A stretch of 64,000 nucleotides of DNA, from assembly GCA_963776505.1 (NCBI GenBank), contig CAVZNH010000085.1, positions 33,639 to 97,638 on the forward strand. Direction: 5' to 3'. The position numbers and the translations under genes were made by a program. The notes below the pieces were generated by a model that ran no database searches, was not told the origin of the DNA, and saw only the letters and a program-made list of their open reading frames with translations. Positions 1 through 8,651 of this stretch are shown here, piece by piece; position 1 is the stretch's first letter, and the number at the start of each line of letters is the position of its first letter. This DNA is from JAMXLO01 sp963776505 (GTDB lineage Bacteria; Pseudomonadota; Alphaproteobacteria; Acetobacterales; Acetobacteraceae).

Positions 1-246
1 GCCCGGCGATTTCTACCGCTTCTCGATGGACCGCGAGCGCGGCTACCGCCGGCTCGTGCGCTGCTCGGGCGGGACGTTCACGACGCTGTGGGAAGACGCG
101 GTCGCCTACGAGATCAACCGCCCGTACGCGCTCGTGCTCGCCGCCGTCGGCACACGGCTGACGGGGTGGCTTGACGGCGTGCCGCTACTGGAGGTGGAGG
201 ACCCGAGTGGCCCTCTCGGCCGCATCGGCCTCTACTCCGGAAACGT
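1..246 (+). CDS. ConA-like lectin/LamG-type domain fragment (partial)
   Basis: The plus-strand frame is open from the window edge and reads like the C-terminal half of a concanavalin-like beta-sandwich: a FYRFSMDRERGYRRLVR strand, a GTRLTGWLDGVPLLEVED strand, and a final GRIGLYSG strand. Domains of this type sit in secreted glycan-binding proteins and in some phage-tail or baseplate-like proteins. The expected continuation after GLYSGN is lost at about 246, where the sequence passes through a short unassigned stretch into antisense fabH. The frame stays open to 571, but that part is only fabH antisense. The 5' end lies outside the window. The fold call rests on pattern only. Confidence 0.35.
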
Positions 247-606
247 TCTTCGCCTGCTGGTTCGGTTGGTCTTGCTGATGTCGAAGCCGAAGCCGCCGGT
301 CACACCGAGCGCCGCCTGCACGCGTAGCGCCGTGGCGGGGAAGGCCTCATCCGGCGTGCTGGTGGCCAGGATGATCGCATCGACGTCGGCGGGTACGGCC
401 CCGGCATTCGCCAGCGCGGCGCGCGCGGCCTCGGTGCCCATGAACGCTGCCGTCTCGTGGGCTGCCGCGATGTGGCGCTGGCATATGCCGGTGCGTTCGC
501 GGATCCACTCGTCCGACGTATCGACCGTGTGTGCGAGCTCGTCGTTGCTGACCACGCGTTCGGGCAAATAGGCGCCGACACCGGCGAGGATCGAGCGAAT
601 GGCCAT
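232..606 (-). pseudogene. fabH: fabH 5' fragment, beta-ketoacyl-ACP synthase III (truncated)
   Basis: KAS III condenses acetyl-CoA with malonyl-ACP to start fatty-acid synthesis. The N-terminal part is typical: GVGAYLPERVVSNDELA, then DTSDEWIRERTGI and a segment of the AIILATSTPD type. The coding match stops after about 110 residues, just before the catalytic Cys, and runs into unrelated sequence with a stop at 232. The ATG at 606 lies 8 nt after the plsX stop, the usual plsX-fabH arrangement. All three catalytic residues (Cys, His, Asn) are missing. Whether the organism really lacks an intact copy here or the join is artificial cannot be told from the window. Confidence 0.8.
247..277. other. 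Junction between ConA-like fragment and truncated fabH
   Basis: These roughly 31 bases belong to neither flanking gene. On the plus strand they break the ConA-like domain. On the minus strand they replace the fabH reading just after the GFDI motif, about residue 110. They are either a recombination or deletion scar, or a chimeric join near a contig end. I could not match the 31 bases to any sequencing adaptor I remember. Confidence 0.5.
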
Positions 607-614
607 TGTCTTCC

Positions 615-1707
615 TTAAGGTGCGGTGGCGAGGCGCGCGCCGGTGCCGCCTTCCTTCTCTGACGCGCCGTTCTTCGCAGTCAGCGCCATCAATTCGGCGA
701 TTCGGGTCAAGTCCTCGCGAATGTGGTCGTTGAACCGGTGCACCACCATGTCCATCGCCACGTCCACCGCGTGGGCGAAGCCCTCGTGCATCGGTGCCGC
801 CGTGCGACTTCACCGCGACGCCATTCAGCCCGAGCATAACCGCGCCGTTGTAGCGGCGCGGGATCCAGCCATTCGCGCAGCCGCTCGAGCGAGGGCCGCA
901 GCAGCAGATACGCGAGCTTCGCAGTGAGGCTGCTGCGGAACACCTGGCGCAGCAGGTCGCCGATCAGCTTGAGCGCGCCCTCGCCGGTCTTCAGCGCGAC
1001 GTTGCCGGTGAAGCCGTCGGTCACCACCACGTCGGTGGTGCCGGCGGCAATGTCGTGGCCCTCGACGAAGCCGACGAACTGCGGCGCGATGTGGCTGGCG
1101 CGGAGCGTCTCGGCGGCGAGGCGCAGCGTGTCGTCGCCTTTCAGCTCCTCGGAGCCGACGTTGAGCAGGCCGATGGATGGGCGCGGTGAGCCCGAGCACG
1201 GTGCGTGCGAACACGTCGCCCATCACGGCGAACTCGACCAGGTTGCGCGCGTCGCACTGCACGTTGGCGCCGAGGTCGAGCAGCACCACGTCGCCGCGCG
1301 CCGAGGGGCCGATCGCCGCCATGGCCGGCCGGTCGATGCCGGGCAGCGTCTTGATGACGATCTTGGCGAGCGCCAGCAGCGCGCCGGTGTTGCCGGCGGT
1401 GACCACGCCGGATGCCTCGCCGCCGGCCACCGCGTCGATCGCGACGCGCATCGAGGAGCCGCGGACGCGCAGCGCGGCGGTGGGCTTGATGTCGTTGCCG
1501 ATGGCCTCGGGGGCGTGCCGGATGTCGCAGGCCGCGGCCGCGCGGCTGATGGCGCTGCAGCAGCGGGGTGAGCTGCGTCTCGTCGCCGACCAGCAGGAAG
1601 CGTGCGCCGGGGTGGCGTTCGGCGGAGATCTCGAGCCCTTCAACCACCATGAGCGGCGCGCGGTCGCCGCCCATGGCGTCCACCGCCAGCGTGTAGGTCG
1701 CGGTCAA
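615..1707 (-). CDS. plsX: PlsX, phosphate acyltransferase (frame changes)
   Basis: PlsX makes acyl-phosphate from acyl-ACP for phospholipid synthesis, working with PlsY (also in this window). The start MTATYTLAVDAMGGDRAP carries the family's DAMGGD signature. The middle has VTAGNTGALLALAK and the end VVTDGFTGNVALKTGEG. Total length corresponds to about 364 residues, near the family norm. The reading needs at least three frame changes, near 1560, 1165 and 835, which I take as base errors because every conserved block is present in order. It lies between rpmF (31 nt upstream) and fabH (8 nt downstream). Confidence 0.9.
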
Positions 1708-1738
1708 GGGAGGAGGGAGGCCACGCCGCGTCCGGGCG

Positions 1739-1942
1739 TCAGGCGCGAACAGCGCCCTTCAGCGCATCCCCGGCAGGCACAACCTCGCGCCCGTCATAAT
1801 AGCCGCAATGGCTGCAGACGTGGTGCGGCCGCTTCAGTTCGCCGCAATTCGGGCACTCGGCGTGCGCCTCGCGGGGCAGCGCCTCGTGACTGCGACGCAT
1901 GCCGCGGCGGGACGGCGAGGTCTTTCGCTTGGGAACGGCCAT
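1739..1942 (-). CDS. rpmF: 50S ribosomal protein L32
   Basis: The 67-residue protein begins MAVPKRKTSPSRRGMRRSH, the L32 signature, and has a C-terminal zinc ribbon formed by CPNC and CSHC. It is a small structural protein of the large ribosomal subunit. It heads the conserved rpmF-plsX-fabH operon; in relatives yceD normally precedes it directly, but here three small genes separate them. The reading frame is intact. Confidence 0.97.
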   Translation of the reverse strand: MAVPKRKTSPSRRGMRRSHEALPREAHAECPNCGELKRPHHVCSHCGYYDGREVVPAGDALKGAVRA

Positions 1943-2128
1943 GGGACAGCGCCCCTCCGGTCTTGGTGACGCCCTGCGGCCCGGCTAGGGAGGAGGGGAC
2001 GGTCACAATATGTCAACAATGCAGGATCGCGGCGTCTAGCAGAGGGTCTGGCGGGTCGCAAGGGAGGCCAGTCTGATCGCTGCGCGACGCGTCCGAATAC
2101 CGCGTCGCAACGGCTTGGCCACCGGCTT

Positions 2129-2434
2129 TCAATAAGCGACGTACTCGTGCCCCCTGTCACGCTCCGCCGCGAACGCCGGATCGAACACCCGAGCCAGGTC
2201 GGATCGCGAGAGGCCGATATCTGACAGCTCACGATCGGTCATGAGCGACATCTCCTGCATAACGGCGCGCCGGTGCCGCCATTCACGGAACATCGACACC
2301 AACCGCGCAACCCAACCCGAGATCCGATGATCCAGCGGCTTTGTGGGAACATACGGCTCATCGTATGCGGAATTGATATAGCTCAGGTTGCCGAGCGAAA
2401 AGTCAAAGTGGTCATTGGCGATTGGAGCGCTCAT
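2129..2434 (-). CDS. DUF1127 (YjiS-like) protein
   Basis: About 101 residues if the ATG at 2434 is used; a TTG five codons upstream is also possible. The C-terminal half carries the DUF1127 pattern: a Trp and basic residues (WRHRRAV) followed by LMTDRELSDIGLSRSDL. Small DUF1127 proteins in alphaproteobacteria can bind RNA and affect phosphate or small-RNA metabolism, but the role of this one is unknown. The N-terminal 45 residues are not conserved in any way I recognise. It belongs to the small-gene group between yceD and rpmF. Confidence 0.8.
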   Translation of the reverse strand: MSAPIANDHFDFSLGNLSYINSAYDEPYVPTKPLDHRISGWVARLVSMFREWRHRRAVMQEMSLMTDRELSDIGLSRSDLARVFDPAFAAERDRGHEYVAY

Positions 2435-2581
2435 GGGTTTAATTCCCAATTCCAGAGGTGACCCGAAGAAGGCTACCTCGTGTCAGTCAATACGAGGTTT
2501 AAGGCGGAACGCAGGGGCATGCGCGCACGTCTCGCAGCTGCCGGACCGACGCGCGCCCGCCCCAGACGCTCAAACTGAGAC

Positions 2582-2905
2582 CTAACCGTCGATCAGTTGG
2601 CCGGCTTGGCGAGCTGCGTCGACGGGTACGGTCACTGGAGCACCCACCGGCGTCACGCTCACCGGCACTCCGTTGATTGTCTTGCATGCTTCCACCACCG
2701 CGGGATGCACCAGCAGGTCCACCTGGGCGGCAGTGGCGCCCGCCGGGCCGAGTGTGGCCACGATCGGCTGCGCCACTGGCACAACCACGCCATCCACGTT
2801 GCAAGCCACCGTCAGCACCTGCCTGATCGTCGCCTGCTGTTCGGGCGTCACGTTGCTGCACGCGGACAGGCAGGCGAGCAGCGGCAGCGCCATGATGCGT
2901 CGCAT
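2582..2905 (-). CDS. Small lipoprotein, unknown function
   Basis: The 107-residue protein starts MRRIMALPLLACLSACSN, a short lipoprotein signal with an LSAC lipobox, so the mature protein should be lipid-anchored from the Cys at about residue 16. It keeps one conspicuous pair of later Cys residues (VACNVDG, EACKTING) that could form a disulfide. The ATG follows a GGAGAAAT ribosome site. It lies 27 nt downstream of the holin-like gene in the same direction, so a phage-lysis role (outer-membrane spanin component) is possible but unproven. Confidence 0.6.
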   Translation of the reverse strand: MRRIMALPLLACLSACSNVTPEQQATIRQVLTVACNVDGVVVPVAQPIVATLGPAGATAAQVDLLVHPAVVEACKTINGVPVSVTPVGAPVTVPVDAARQAGQLIDG

Positions 2906-2932
2906 GGTGATTTCTCCGGTTGTTGCGGGAAT

Positions 2933-3325
2933 TCAGGCGGTCGGCGAGGCGCCGATCGACACGTTGGGATCGGCGGCAAGGAGCCCTCCGAACCGCGCCT
3001 CGACCATGTTCCGGACGTGCTCGGGCGTGACGCCGAGCGCGGTCAGGGCTTCTGGTGTCGAGGCGACAACGTGCTGCACGCCCTTGGCGATGGCGGCATC
3101 GCGGATCGCCACGTCGCGATAGCTGGCGGCGTGCGCGGCGATGTAGCCGTAGGCCGCCTGCGCGCCGGCATCGGCGGCGGTCTGGATCGCGGCGGCCTGG
3201 GTCGCGGTGAGCCTGATGCGCAGATAGCGGCGCAGCAGCGGCGCGAGATAGGGCGTTGCCGCACTGATCGCCGCCAACGCAAGCGCGGCCAGCGCCTGCA
3301 CCAGCGGTGTCAGGTCGATGCTCAT
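2933..3325 (-). CDS. Holin-like membrane protein (LL-H superfamily type)
   Basis: 130 residues. One hydrophobic Ala/Leu-rich segment spans about residues 8-30, followed by an Ala-rich helical region and a C-terminal stretch with GVTPEHVRNMVEARFGG. This layout resembles phage LL-H-type holins found in alphaproteobacterial prophages. Holins make inner-membrane lesions that release endolysin. The ATG has a clear GGAGACATC ribosome site. No endolysin, terminase or capsid gene is nearby, so this is at most a remnant or domesticated lysis cassette. An ordinary small membrane protein is the alternative. Confidence 0.5.
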   Translation of the reverse strand: MSIDLTPLVQALAALALAAISAATPYLAPLLRRYLRIRLTATQAAAIQTAADAGAQAAYGYIAAHAASYRDVAIRDAAIAKGVQHVVASTPEALTALGVTPEHVRNMVEARFGGLLAADPNVSIGASPTA

Positions 3326-3390
3326 GATGTCTCCGGGGGTGACGGGAGGCGCTCTGATCCGAGAGGCAGAGTCCGCCTGTTGGCGACGGA

Positions 3391-3987
3391 CTAGTTAGTA
3401 TTAATAACTGCAATGTCAACAGAAATTTCACCTTGCCCCTCCCGTGAGGGGAGAGATCGACCACACTCGATCGAATGCCGCCTGGTTCGCCTCAGTGGCG
3501 GCGCCGCAACGCGCGCAAGCGCGGCAAAGGGCTGCGCCTCAGGGTCGTCCGGAATGTCCGGCAACACGGCGTCCGGCGCGCGTGGATACGGATCGAGCGC
3601 CAGCGCCAGTTGCTCCGCGGCGGCTTCACCGAGGTCGAGGATACCATCGACAAAGGTGATCTCGTCGAGCGCCTCAGGGTCGGCGTCGTCGGTTTCCTCG
3701 CCGTCCGGAACGCAGCGCACCGCAAAGCGCTCCTCGACAGTGCTGACGAAGTCATCCAGCGAAACGACACAGGTCTGCATCACGCGAGCGACGAGGTGTC
3801 CGCGCGCCAACAGCGTGCCGGCCGCATCCCGGTCCAGATGGAACGTGCAGGTCAGTGCGAGCACCGCGGGCAGACCCATGCGTTCGGCGAGCGCGGCGCA
3901 TTCCGCGGCCGTGGCTTCCACCGTCACATCCAGGCCGGCCGGCCCGATACGCTCGACCGCGATTGGCCGGTGCAGTTCCGGAATCAT
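3391..3987 (-). CDS. yceD: YceD/DUF177 family protein
   Basis: The protein (about 199 residues as read) has the DUF177 pattern: PIAVERIG near the start, MQTCVVSLDDFVSTVEERFAV in the middle, and an acidic block followed by DLGEAAAEQLALALDPYPR and PFAALARV. The family is implicated in 23S rRNA or ribosome biogenesis and is usually encoded just before rpmF. The last roughly 35 residues look non-native and run through a palindromic repeat near 3434, so a frame change near 3510 probably hides the true stop. The start overlaps the upstream chaperone stop (ATGA). Confidence 0.85.
   Translation of the reverse strand: MIPELHRPIAVERIGPAGLDVTVEATAAECAALAERMGLPAVLALTCTFHLDRDAAGTLLARGHLVARVMQTCVVSLDDFVSTVEERFAVRCVPDGEETDDADPEALDEITFVDGILDLGEAAAEQLALALDPYPRAPDAVLPDIPDDPEAQPFAALARVAAPPLRRTRRHSIECGRSLPSREGQGEISVDIAVINTN
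3432..3454. repeat. Short GC-rich palindrome (CCCTCCCGTGAGGGGAG type)
   Basis: An imperfect hairpin of the form CCCCTCCCGTGAGGGGAG lies in the 3' end of yceD as read. Similar palindromes occur at 23353-23432 and 49968-49985, so it looks like one member of a small dispersed family. Confidence 0.5.
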
Positions 3988-4541
3988 CGCATTGCCTCCG
4001 TCGCTGGCAGGAATTGCGCCTGCCCCGATTCCAGCGTCGCAAGTGGCTGCGTGGCAAGATGGGCCGCTTGCGCCGAGCACGACCCGGCCAATGAGGCGGC
4101 CGCCCCGGCCGGCGCGGCGCCGCGCCAGACATTGCGCGCCAGTGCGGCCTCGAGTGCCGCTCGATCGGCCGTCTGGATGGCCTCGGCATAGACTTTGGCG
4201 CGGCCGTGGAACGCCTCCCACATGGCCCGCATGCGCTTGCCAACGCTGAGGTCGCTCACCCCGATCTCGCGCAGGTTGTTGTCCATGTCGATGAACATGG
4301 CGTCGAACACCGCCTGCGCCAGGGCCGGCCCGGGCTCCGGCGCGTCCTGCAGGCGATGGATCAGCAGGAAGGCATGCAGCGCGACCAGATCGAACCGTCC
4401 GTCCAGAGTATCCGGCACGCCAAGTGCCCGATAGAACCAGGGCGCGCGTGCCGCGGCGACCGCGGCGCCATAGAGCGCGAAGCCGGCCTTTTGGTGCCGG
4501 TTGGCCCTGCGCAGACCCTTGAAGCCAAGCAGCCCTGACAC
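3984..4541 (-). CDS. Ubiquinol-cytochrome c chaperone (CBP3-like)
   Basis: The chaperone helps assemble the cytochrome bc1 complex. The protein shows the family pattern ALYGAAVAAARAPWFYRALGVPDT, then GRFDLVALHAFLLIHRL and FDAMFIDMDNNLREIGVSDLSVGKRM, about 185 residues in all. I place the start at the GTG at 4541, 11 nt after a GGAG; the GTG at 4553 is an alternative. The upstream frame reaching 4673 overlaps bamE and is unlikely to be used. The stop overlaps the yceD start by 4 nt, so the two are translationally coupled. It is divergent from bamE. Confidence 0.85.
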   Translation of the reverse strand: MSGLLGFKGLRRANRHQKAGFALYGAAVAAARAPWFYRALGVPDTLDGRFDLVALHAFLLIHRLQDAPEPGPALAQAVFDAMFIDMDNNLREIGVSDLSVGKRMRAMWEAFHGRAKVYAEAIQTADRAALEAALARNVWRGAAPAGAAASLAGSCSAQAAHLATQPLATLESGQAQFLPATEAMR

Positions 4542-4639
4542 GCTCGCGATCACTCCTTCCGCCGCTGACGCGCCGATTGACAAGCATCGAGCCGTCGTGA
4601 CACCGAGGTGACATACCGCGGAGCGGAGGATACGCCCAG

Positions 4640-5146
4640 GTGAACAGAGACCATTCAGCGGCCTTGTTGCCATCGCTCACGCTGCTCGCCTGCCTGCTGG
4701 TCGGCGGCTGCAGCTTCTTCGAGGCCCAGTCGCAGCTTCGCGGCAACCACGTGGATGCCGACCAGCTCAAGGAGCTGGTGCCTGGCACTTCGACGCGGGC
4801 CGATGTCACCGCGCTGATCGGTTCGCCGACCGCGAGGGCCACCTTCGACGACAATACCTGGCTCTATATCAGCGAGGTCACCCGACCCCGAATCGCGCGC
4901 GTCCAGGGCATCCTCAATCAGAACGTGACCGTTCTGAGCTTCAACGATCAGGGCGTGCTGCAGGAGGTAAAGCAACTGAACAAGGACGACGCAATACCGG
5001 TATCCGTCGTGGCGCGCTCGACGCCGTCACCGGGCACCGAGGCGTCGTTCCTGCAGCAGCTGTTCGGCAACATCGGCCGGTTCAACGCAATCGGCCAGAC
5101 CCCGACCACCGGGCCGGCCGGTGGCGCGCCGGCCCCGGCCTATTGA
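4640..5146 (+). CDS. bamE: BamE, outer-membrane assembly lipoprotein
   Basis: 168 residues: a signal peptide with an LVGGC lipobox (Cys about 24), then the SmpA/OmlA fold. The fold shows LKELVPGTSTRADVTALIGSP, TFDDNTWLYISE and a final LSFNDQGVLQEVKQL. BamE is a subunit of the BAM complex that inserts beta-barrel proteins in the outer membrane. The C-terminal about 45 residues are a low-complexity Pro/Gly/Ala tail. It is divergent from the bc1 chaperone and yceD, as in other Rhodospirillales, and its 3' end overlaps the convergent MFS gene by 7 nt. Confidence 0.92.
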   Translation: MNRDHSAALLPSLTLLACLLVGGCSFFEAQSQLRGNHVDADQLKELVPGTSTRADVTALIGSPTARATFDDNTWLYISEVTRPRIARVQGILNQNVTVLSFNDQGVLQEVKQLNKDDAIPVSVVARSTPSPGTEASFLQQLFGNIGRFNAIGQTPTTGPAGGAPAPAY

Positions 5147-6320
5147 GCCGCCGCCGGCGCCAGACGCGCGCGGGCCGCCCAGTGCCAGATCACCAGCGCC
5201 GCCGCGATCAGCTGTCGGCGGCACGACCACCAGGTTCAGCGCCGCCCAGCCGCCGGTCGCCTCGATCGCGCCTGAGGCGAAGGCGGTGCAGGCCACCGTG
5301 CCGAACACGATGAAGTCGTTGGTGGCCTGTACCCGGACCCGTTCGTGCGGATCATGCGCGGTCGCCAACAGCGTGGTGCCGCCGACGAACATGAAGTTCC
5401 AGCCCACGCCCAGCAGCATCAGGGCCACCATGAAGGTCGGGAGCAGCGGCGGAAACAGCAGGTTGGTGGCAACGCAAAGCGAGGTCAGCACAGCGCCAAT
5501 GCAGACGATGGGATGTGCGCCGAAGCGGTGGATCAGACGTCCGGTCACGAAGCCCGGCAGGAACATGGCGATCGAGTGCGCGCGGATCACATCGGCGCTG
5601 GCGTTCACCCCGAAGCCGCAGAACAGCATCTGCAGCGGCGTCGAGGCCATGATCAGGTTCATCGTGCCATAGCCGACCATGCTGCAGACGACGGCGGTCA
5701 GGAAGCTCGGGCGTGCGATGATGGTGCGGAACGGCACCGGCGCGCTGACCTGCCGCATCGCGGGCGGCAGCTCGGATGAACAGCAGCAGCGTGGCGCTGA
5801 TCAGCGGCAGGACGGTCAGGCAGAGGTAGGTGCCGAGGAACATCAGCGGCGGCAGCAGCATGTTGCTGCGCTTGACGATCTCGGGGCCGATGATGGCGGC
5901 GAGCACACCGCCGGCCATGACCAGCGCGATGGCGCGGGCGCGTGCCTCGGCCGCCGCCACCTCGGCCGCGGCAAAACGCAGGTGCTGGGCGATGCCGAAG
6001 CCCAGGCCGGCGAAGACGGCGCCGATGCAGTAGACCTGGAAGTTCTGCGTCCAGACCCCGAGCGCGAATGTGAGGCTGCCGAGCAGCGAGCCGACGCAGC
6101 CGAGCCAGAAGCCTGGCTTGCGGCCCAGCCGGGCGAACACGATGCCGGCCGGGATCGACGCGGTCATGGTTGCCGTCATCTGGATCGCCATCGGCAGCGT
6201 GTTGAGCGACTTGTCCACCGCGAGCGCATGGCCGATCAGCGCGCTCATCACGGTCTGGCCTGACATCACGGCGTTCATCAGCGCCTGACAGCAGAACAAC
6301 AGCCAAACGTTGCGATTCAT
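5140..6320 (-). CDS. MFS transporter (frame changes)
   Basis: Roughly 393 residues with about 12 hydrophobic segments. The N-terminal half contains a GIVFARLGRKPGFWLG loop, the MFS loop 2-3 motif. The second half restarts in another frame at about 5750 (RTIIARPSFLTAVVCSMVGYG) and includes GFVTGRLIHRFGAH, the matching motif in the second six-helix bundle. A further frame change near 5215 is needed to reach the TAG at 5140. The substrate cannot be inferred. Its start codon (6320) lies beside an A/T-rich stretch that probably holds its promoter. Confidence 0.8.
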
Positions 6321-6667
6321 CGAATAATGATAACCATATCAACCATTTGTCGGGTCCAGCGTGTTCAACGCGTCGGTAGCAAGCGGATCATCGCCGCATT
6401 GAAGCAGGCAGGGTGGAACGGCGGAAGTCGCCGATCATCACACTGCTGCCCGGCGGGAGCATAGCTATCATGCGGCGCCTAGGACCGCGCCGAATTCAAA
6501 TTCGCACCCTGGACAGAATTATACCGCAAGTGAGTGAAATATCGTTATCGTAAGGGCCGTCGGAGCAGCGACGGCGCGCTCGGGCGCCCATTTACCGCGA
6601 CCTGGTGATCGATGGCTATTGTAATGGAAAGACAACGGATAAGACCCTTTGAGGAGGGGAACAAACG
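6321..6667. other. Intergenic region between divergent MFS gene and hybrid kinase
   Basis: This 347-nt stretch has lower GC than its surroundings and no convincing gene. It must hold the promoters of the MFS gene (minus) and of the kinase (plus). A strong GAGGAGGGG ribosome site lies just before the kinase start. I saw no clear FixK/FNR-type palindrome in it. Confidence 0.5.
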
Positions 6668-8620
6668 GTGAGCGAACCGTTAACATCGCCCGCCTACCAA
6701 TCTGCGCTGCTCGCCAAGGCGGTCGCCGATTGCGCCCTCTTCATGCTTGATCCGGAGGGGCACGTCCGGAGCTGGAGTCCCGGCGCTGAGCGCATCAAGG
6801 GCTATGCTTCGGCCGAGATCAATGGCCGGCACTTCTCGTGTTTCTTTACAGACGCTGATCGCCAGGCAGGCGAGCCACTACGTGTCCTCGCGACTGCCGC
6901 CGAGCATGGGAGATATGAAGGGGAAGGCGTGTTCGTGCGCAACGACGGTTCAACCTTCTGGGCGAGCCTCGTCGTTGAGCCGATCAGGGACGGCGCTGGA
7001 CAGCTCATCGGCTATGCCAACATCACGCGCGACATCAGTCAGCGCAAGCTTGCCGAAGAGCGACTGCTGGGCGAGCAATCGAAGTACCGAGCAATCATCG
7101 AGACTGCGGTCGATGGCATCGTGGTGATCGACGCGCGCGGTATAGTTCAGGCGTTCAACCGCGCCGCTGAGATGATCTTCGACTATGCCGCGGACGAGGT
7201 CATTGGCCACAACGTCAGTCGCCTCATGCCGGAGCCAGAGCGTAGCCGGCATGACGGGTATATCGCCGACTACCGGCGAACCAGCGAGGCAAAGATTATC
7301 GGCGTTCGCCGCGAGGTGACGGGCCAGCGCAAGGATGGCTCGGTCTTCGCTCTCGATCTCTCTATTGCCGAATGGCACGCTGGCGGAGAACGCTATTTTA
7401 CCGGCATAGTCCGGGACATTACGGCACGCAAAGAAGCCGAAAAGAAAATGCAGCAAACGGTGGCGATGCTCCATCGGGCGCAGAAGATGGAGGCGGTGGG
7501 CCGGATCACGGGCGGCGTCGCGCATGACTTCAATAACATCCTGCAGGTCATGATCGGCAGCCTGGACCTGGCCGATCCGCTCACCGTTGGCAACGATGAG
7601 CTGCGGCGTCTTCTCTCGGCTGTCCGGCGCGGCGCCGTGCGCGCGGAGCGTGTGACCCAGCAACTTCTCGCATTCTCACGGCAGCAACCGCTGCATCCGG
7701 AAGCGGTCAATGTCTCGACGCATATGCGCGAGGCCGTCGACCTTTTCGCCCGAACACTGCGTGGCGACATTTACGTCGAGGTCGATCTGCCCAGCGATCT
7801 GTGGCCTATAATGATCGATGCGAGCCAACTTGATCTCGCTGTGCTCAACGTCGCAGTCAATGCGAGAGACGCTATGCCGAACGGCGGCACTTTCAAGATA
7901 TCGGCGCGCAACGCGACCTACCAGGGCTTGACGCTTGAACAGGGCAATCATGGCCTCGATGGCAGCTACGTCGTAATGACCTTGTCCGACACCGGTGACG
8001 GGATCGCCCCCGACGTACTTCCTCATGTGTTCGAGCCGTTCTTCACCACAAAGGACGTTGGAAAGGGAACCGGACTTGGGTTGAGCCAGGTCTACGGCTT
8101 CGCACTACAATCAGGCGGCGTCGCGACGGTCACCAGCAACGTCGGCCAGGGCACATGCATAACCCTCTATCTTCCAGCACTCGATCACGGGGCTCATGTG
8201 GGGGTGGCAGATGGGACCGTCGGGACAACATCCACCAAAGGCACTGTACTCGTCGTCGAGGACGATGCCGATGTCGCGGAACTCGCGACCAAGGTGTTGA
8301 AGGATGCCGGTTACGCCGTCGCACAGGCTGAGCACGCGCCCGCCGCGCTCACTGCTCTTGCCTCCGGGGCACCTATCGATCTCGTCTTCTCCGACATCGT
8401 CCTGCCCCACGGCATGAACGGGATCACGTTGGCGCACGAGGTGCGGACGCTCTATCCAAAGCTGCCGGTGTTGCTGACAACTGGCTATGCGGAGGCGTTG
8501 GCCGATGCGGAGGTCGAGGGCCTGACCATCCTGCGGAAGCCATACCCTCGCCAAGACCTCCTGGGGGTCATCGATAGCATGCTGCGCGACCGCGATGCGT
8601 TGTCACCGCCGGCGCCGTGA
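6668..8620 (+). CDS. Hybrid histidine kinase with FixL-type heme PAS domain
   Basis: 650 intact residues from a GTG preceded by GAGGAGGGG. Order: PAS 1 (about 10-125), PAS 2 (about 135-252), HisKA with phospho-acceptor His286 in VAHDFNN, HATPase (N-box around Asn398, DTGDGIAP, GKGTGLGLSQ), and a receiver (about 525-640) with Asp532, phospho-acceptor Asp576 and Lys624. PAS 2 closely follows FixL: RSRHDGYI (His195, matching the proximal heme His200 of Bradyrhizobium FixL) and Arg215 at the position of the distal Arg220. The His214 equivalent is Lys209. No transmembrane segment is seen, so it is cytoplasmic. An oxygen or redox role is inferred; no partner regulator is adjacent. Confidence 0.9.
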   Translation: MSEPLTSPAYQSALLAKAVADCALFMLDPEGHVRSWSPGAERIKGYASAEINGRHFSCFFTDADRQAGEPLRVLATAAEHGRYEGEGVFVRNDGSTFWASLVVEPIRDGAGQLIGYANITRDISQRKLAEERLLGEQSKYRAIIETAVDGIVVIDARGIVQAFNRAAEMIFDYAADEVIGHNVSRLMPEPERSRHDGYIADYRRTSEAKIIGVRREVTGQRKDGSVFALDLSIAEWHAGGERYFTGIVRDITARKEAEKKMQQTVAMLHRAQKMEAVGRITGGVAHDFNNILQVMIGSLDLADPLTVGNDELRRLLSAVRRGAVRAERVTQQLLAFSRQQPLHPEAVNVSTHMREAVDLFARTLRGDIYVEVDLPSDLWPIMIDASQLDLAVLNVAVNARDAMPNGGTFKISARNATYQGLTLEQGNHGLDGSYVVMTLSDTGDGIAPDVLPHVFEPFFTTKDVGKGTGLGLSQVYGFALQSGGVATVTSNVGQGTCITLYLPALDHGAHVGVADGTVGTTSTKGTVLVVEDDADVAELATKVLKDAGYAVAQAEHAPAALTALASGAPIDLVFSDIVLPHGMNGITLAHEVRTLYPKLPVLLTTGYAEALADAEVEGLTILRKPYPRQDLLGVIDSMLRDRDALSPPAP

Positions 8621-8651
8621 CGCGGAGCAGGTTCCGCGTCCTGGCATGGTA

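Noticed and set aside
6658..6686. GGAAC...CGTT pattern resembling an EcfG promoter before the kinase
   Set aside because: The spacing is 15 rather than 16-17 and the second box lies inside the coding region, so it is unlikely to be functional.
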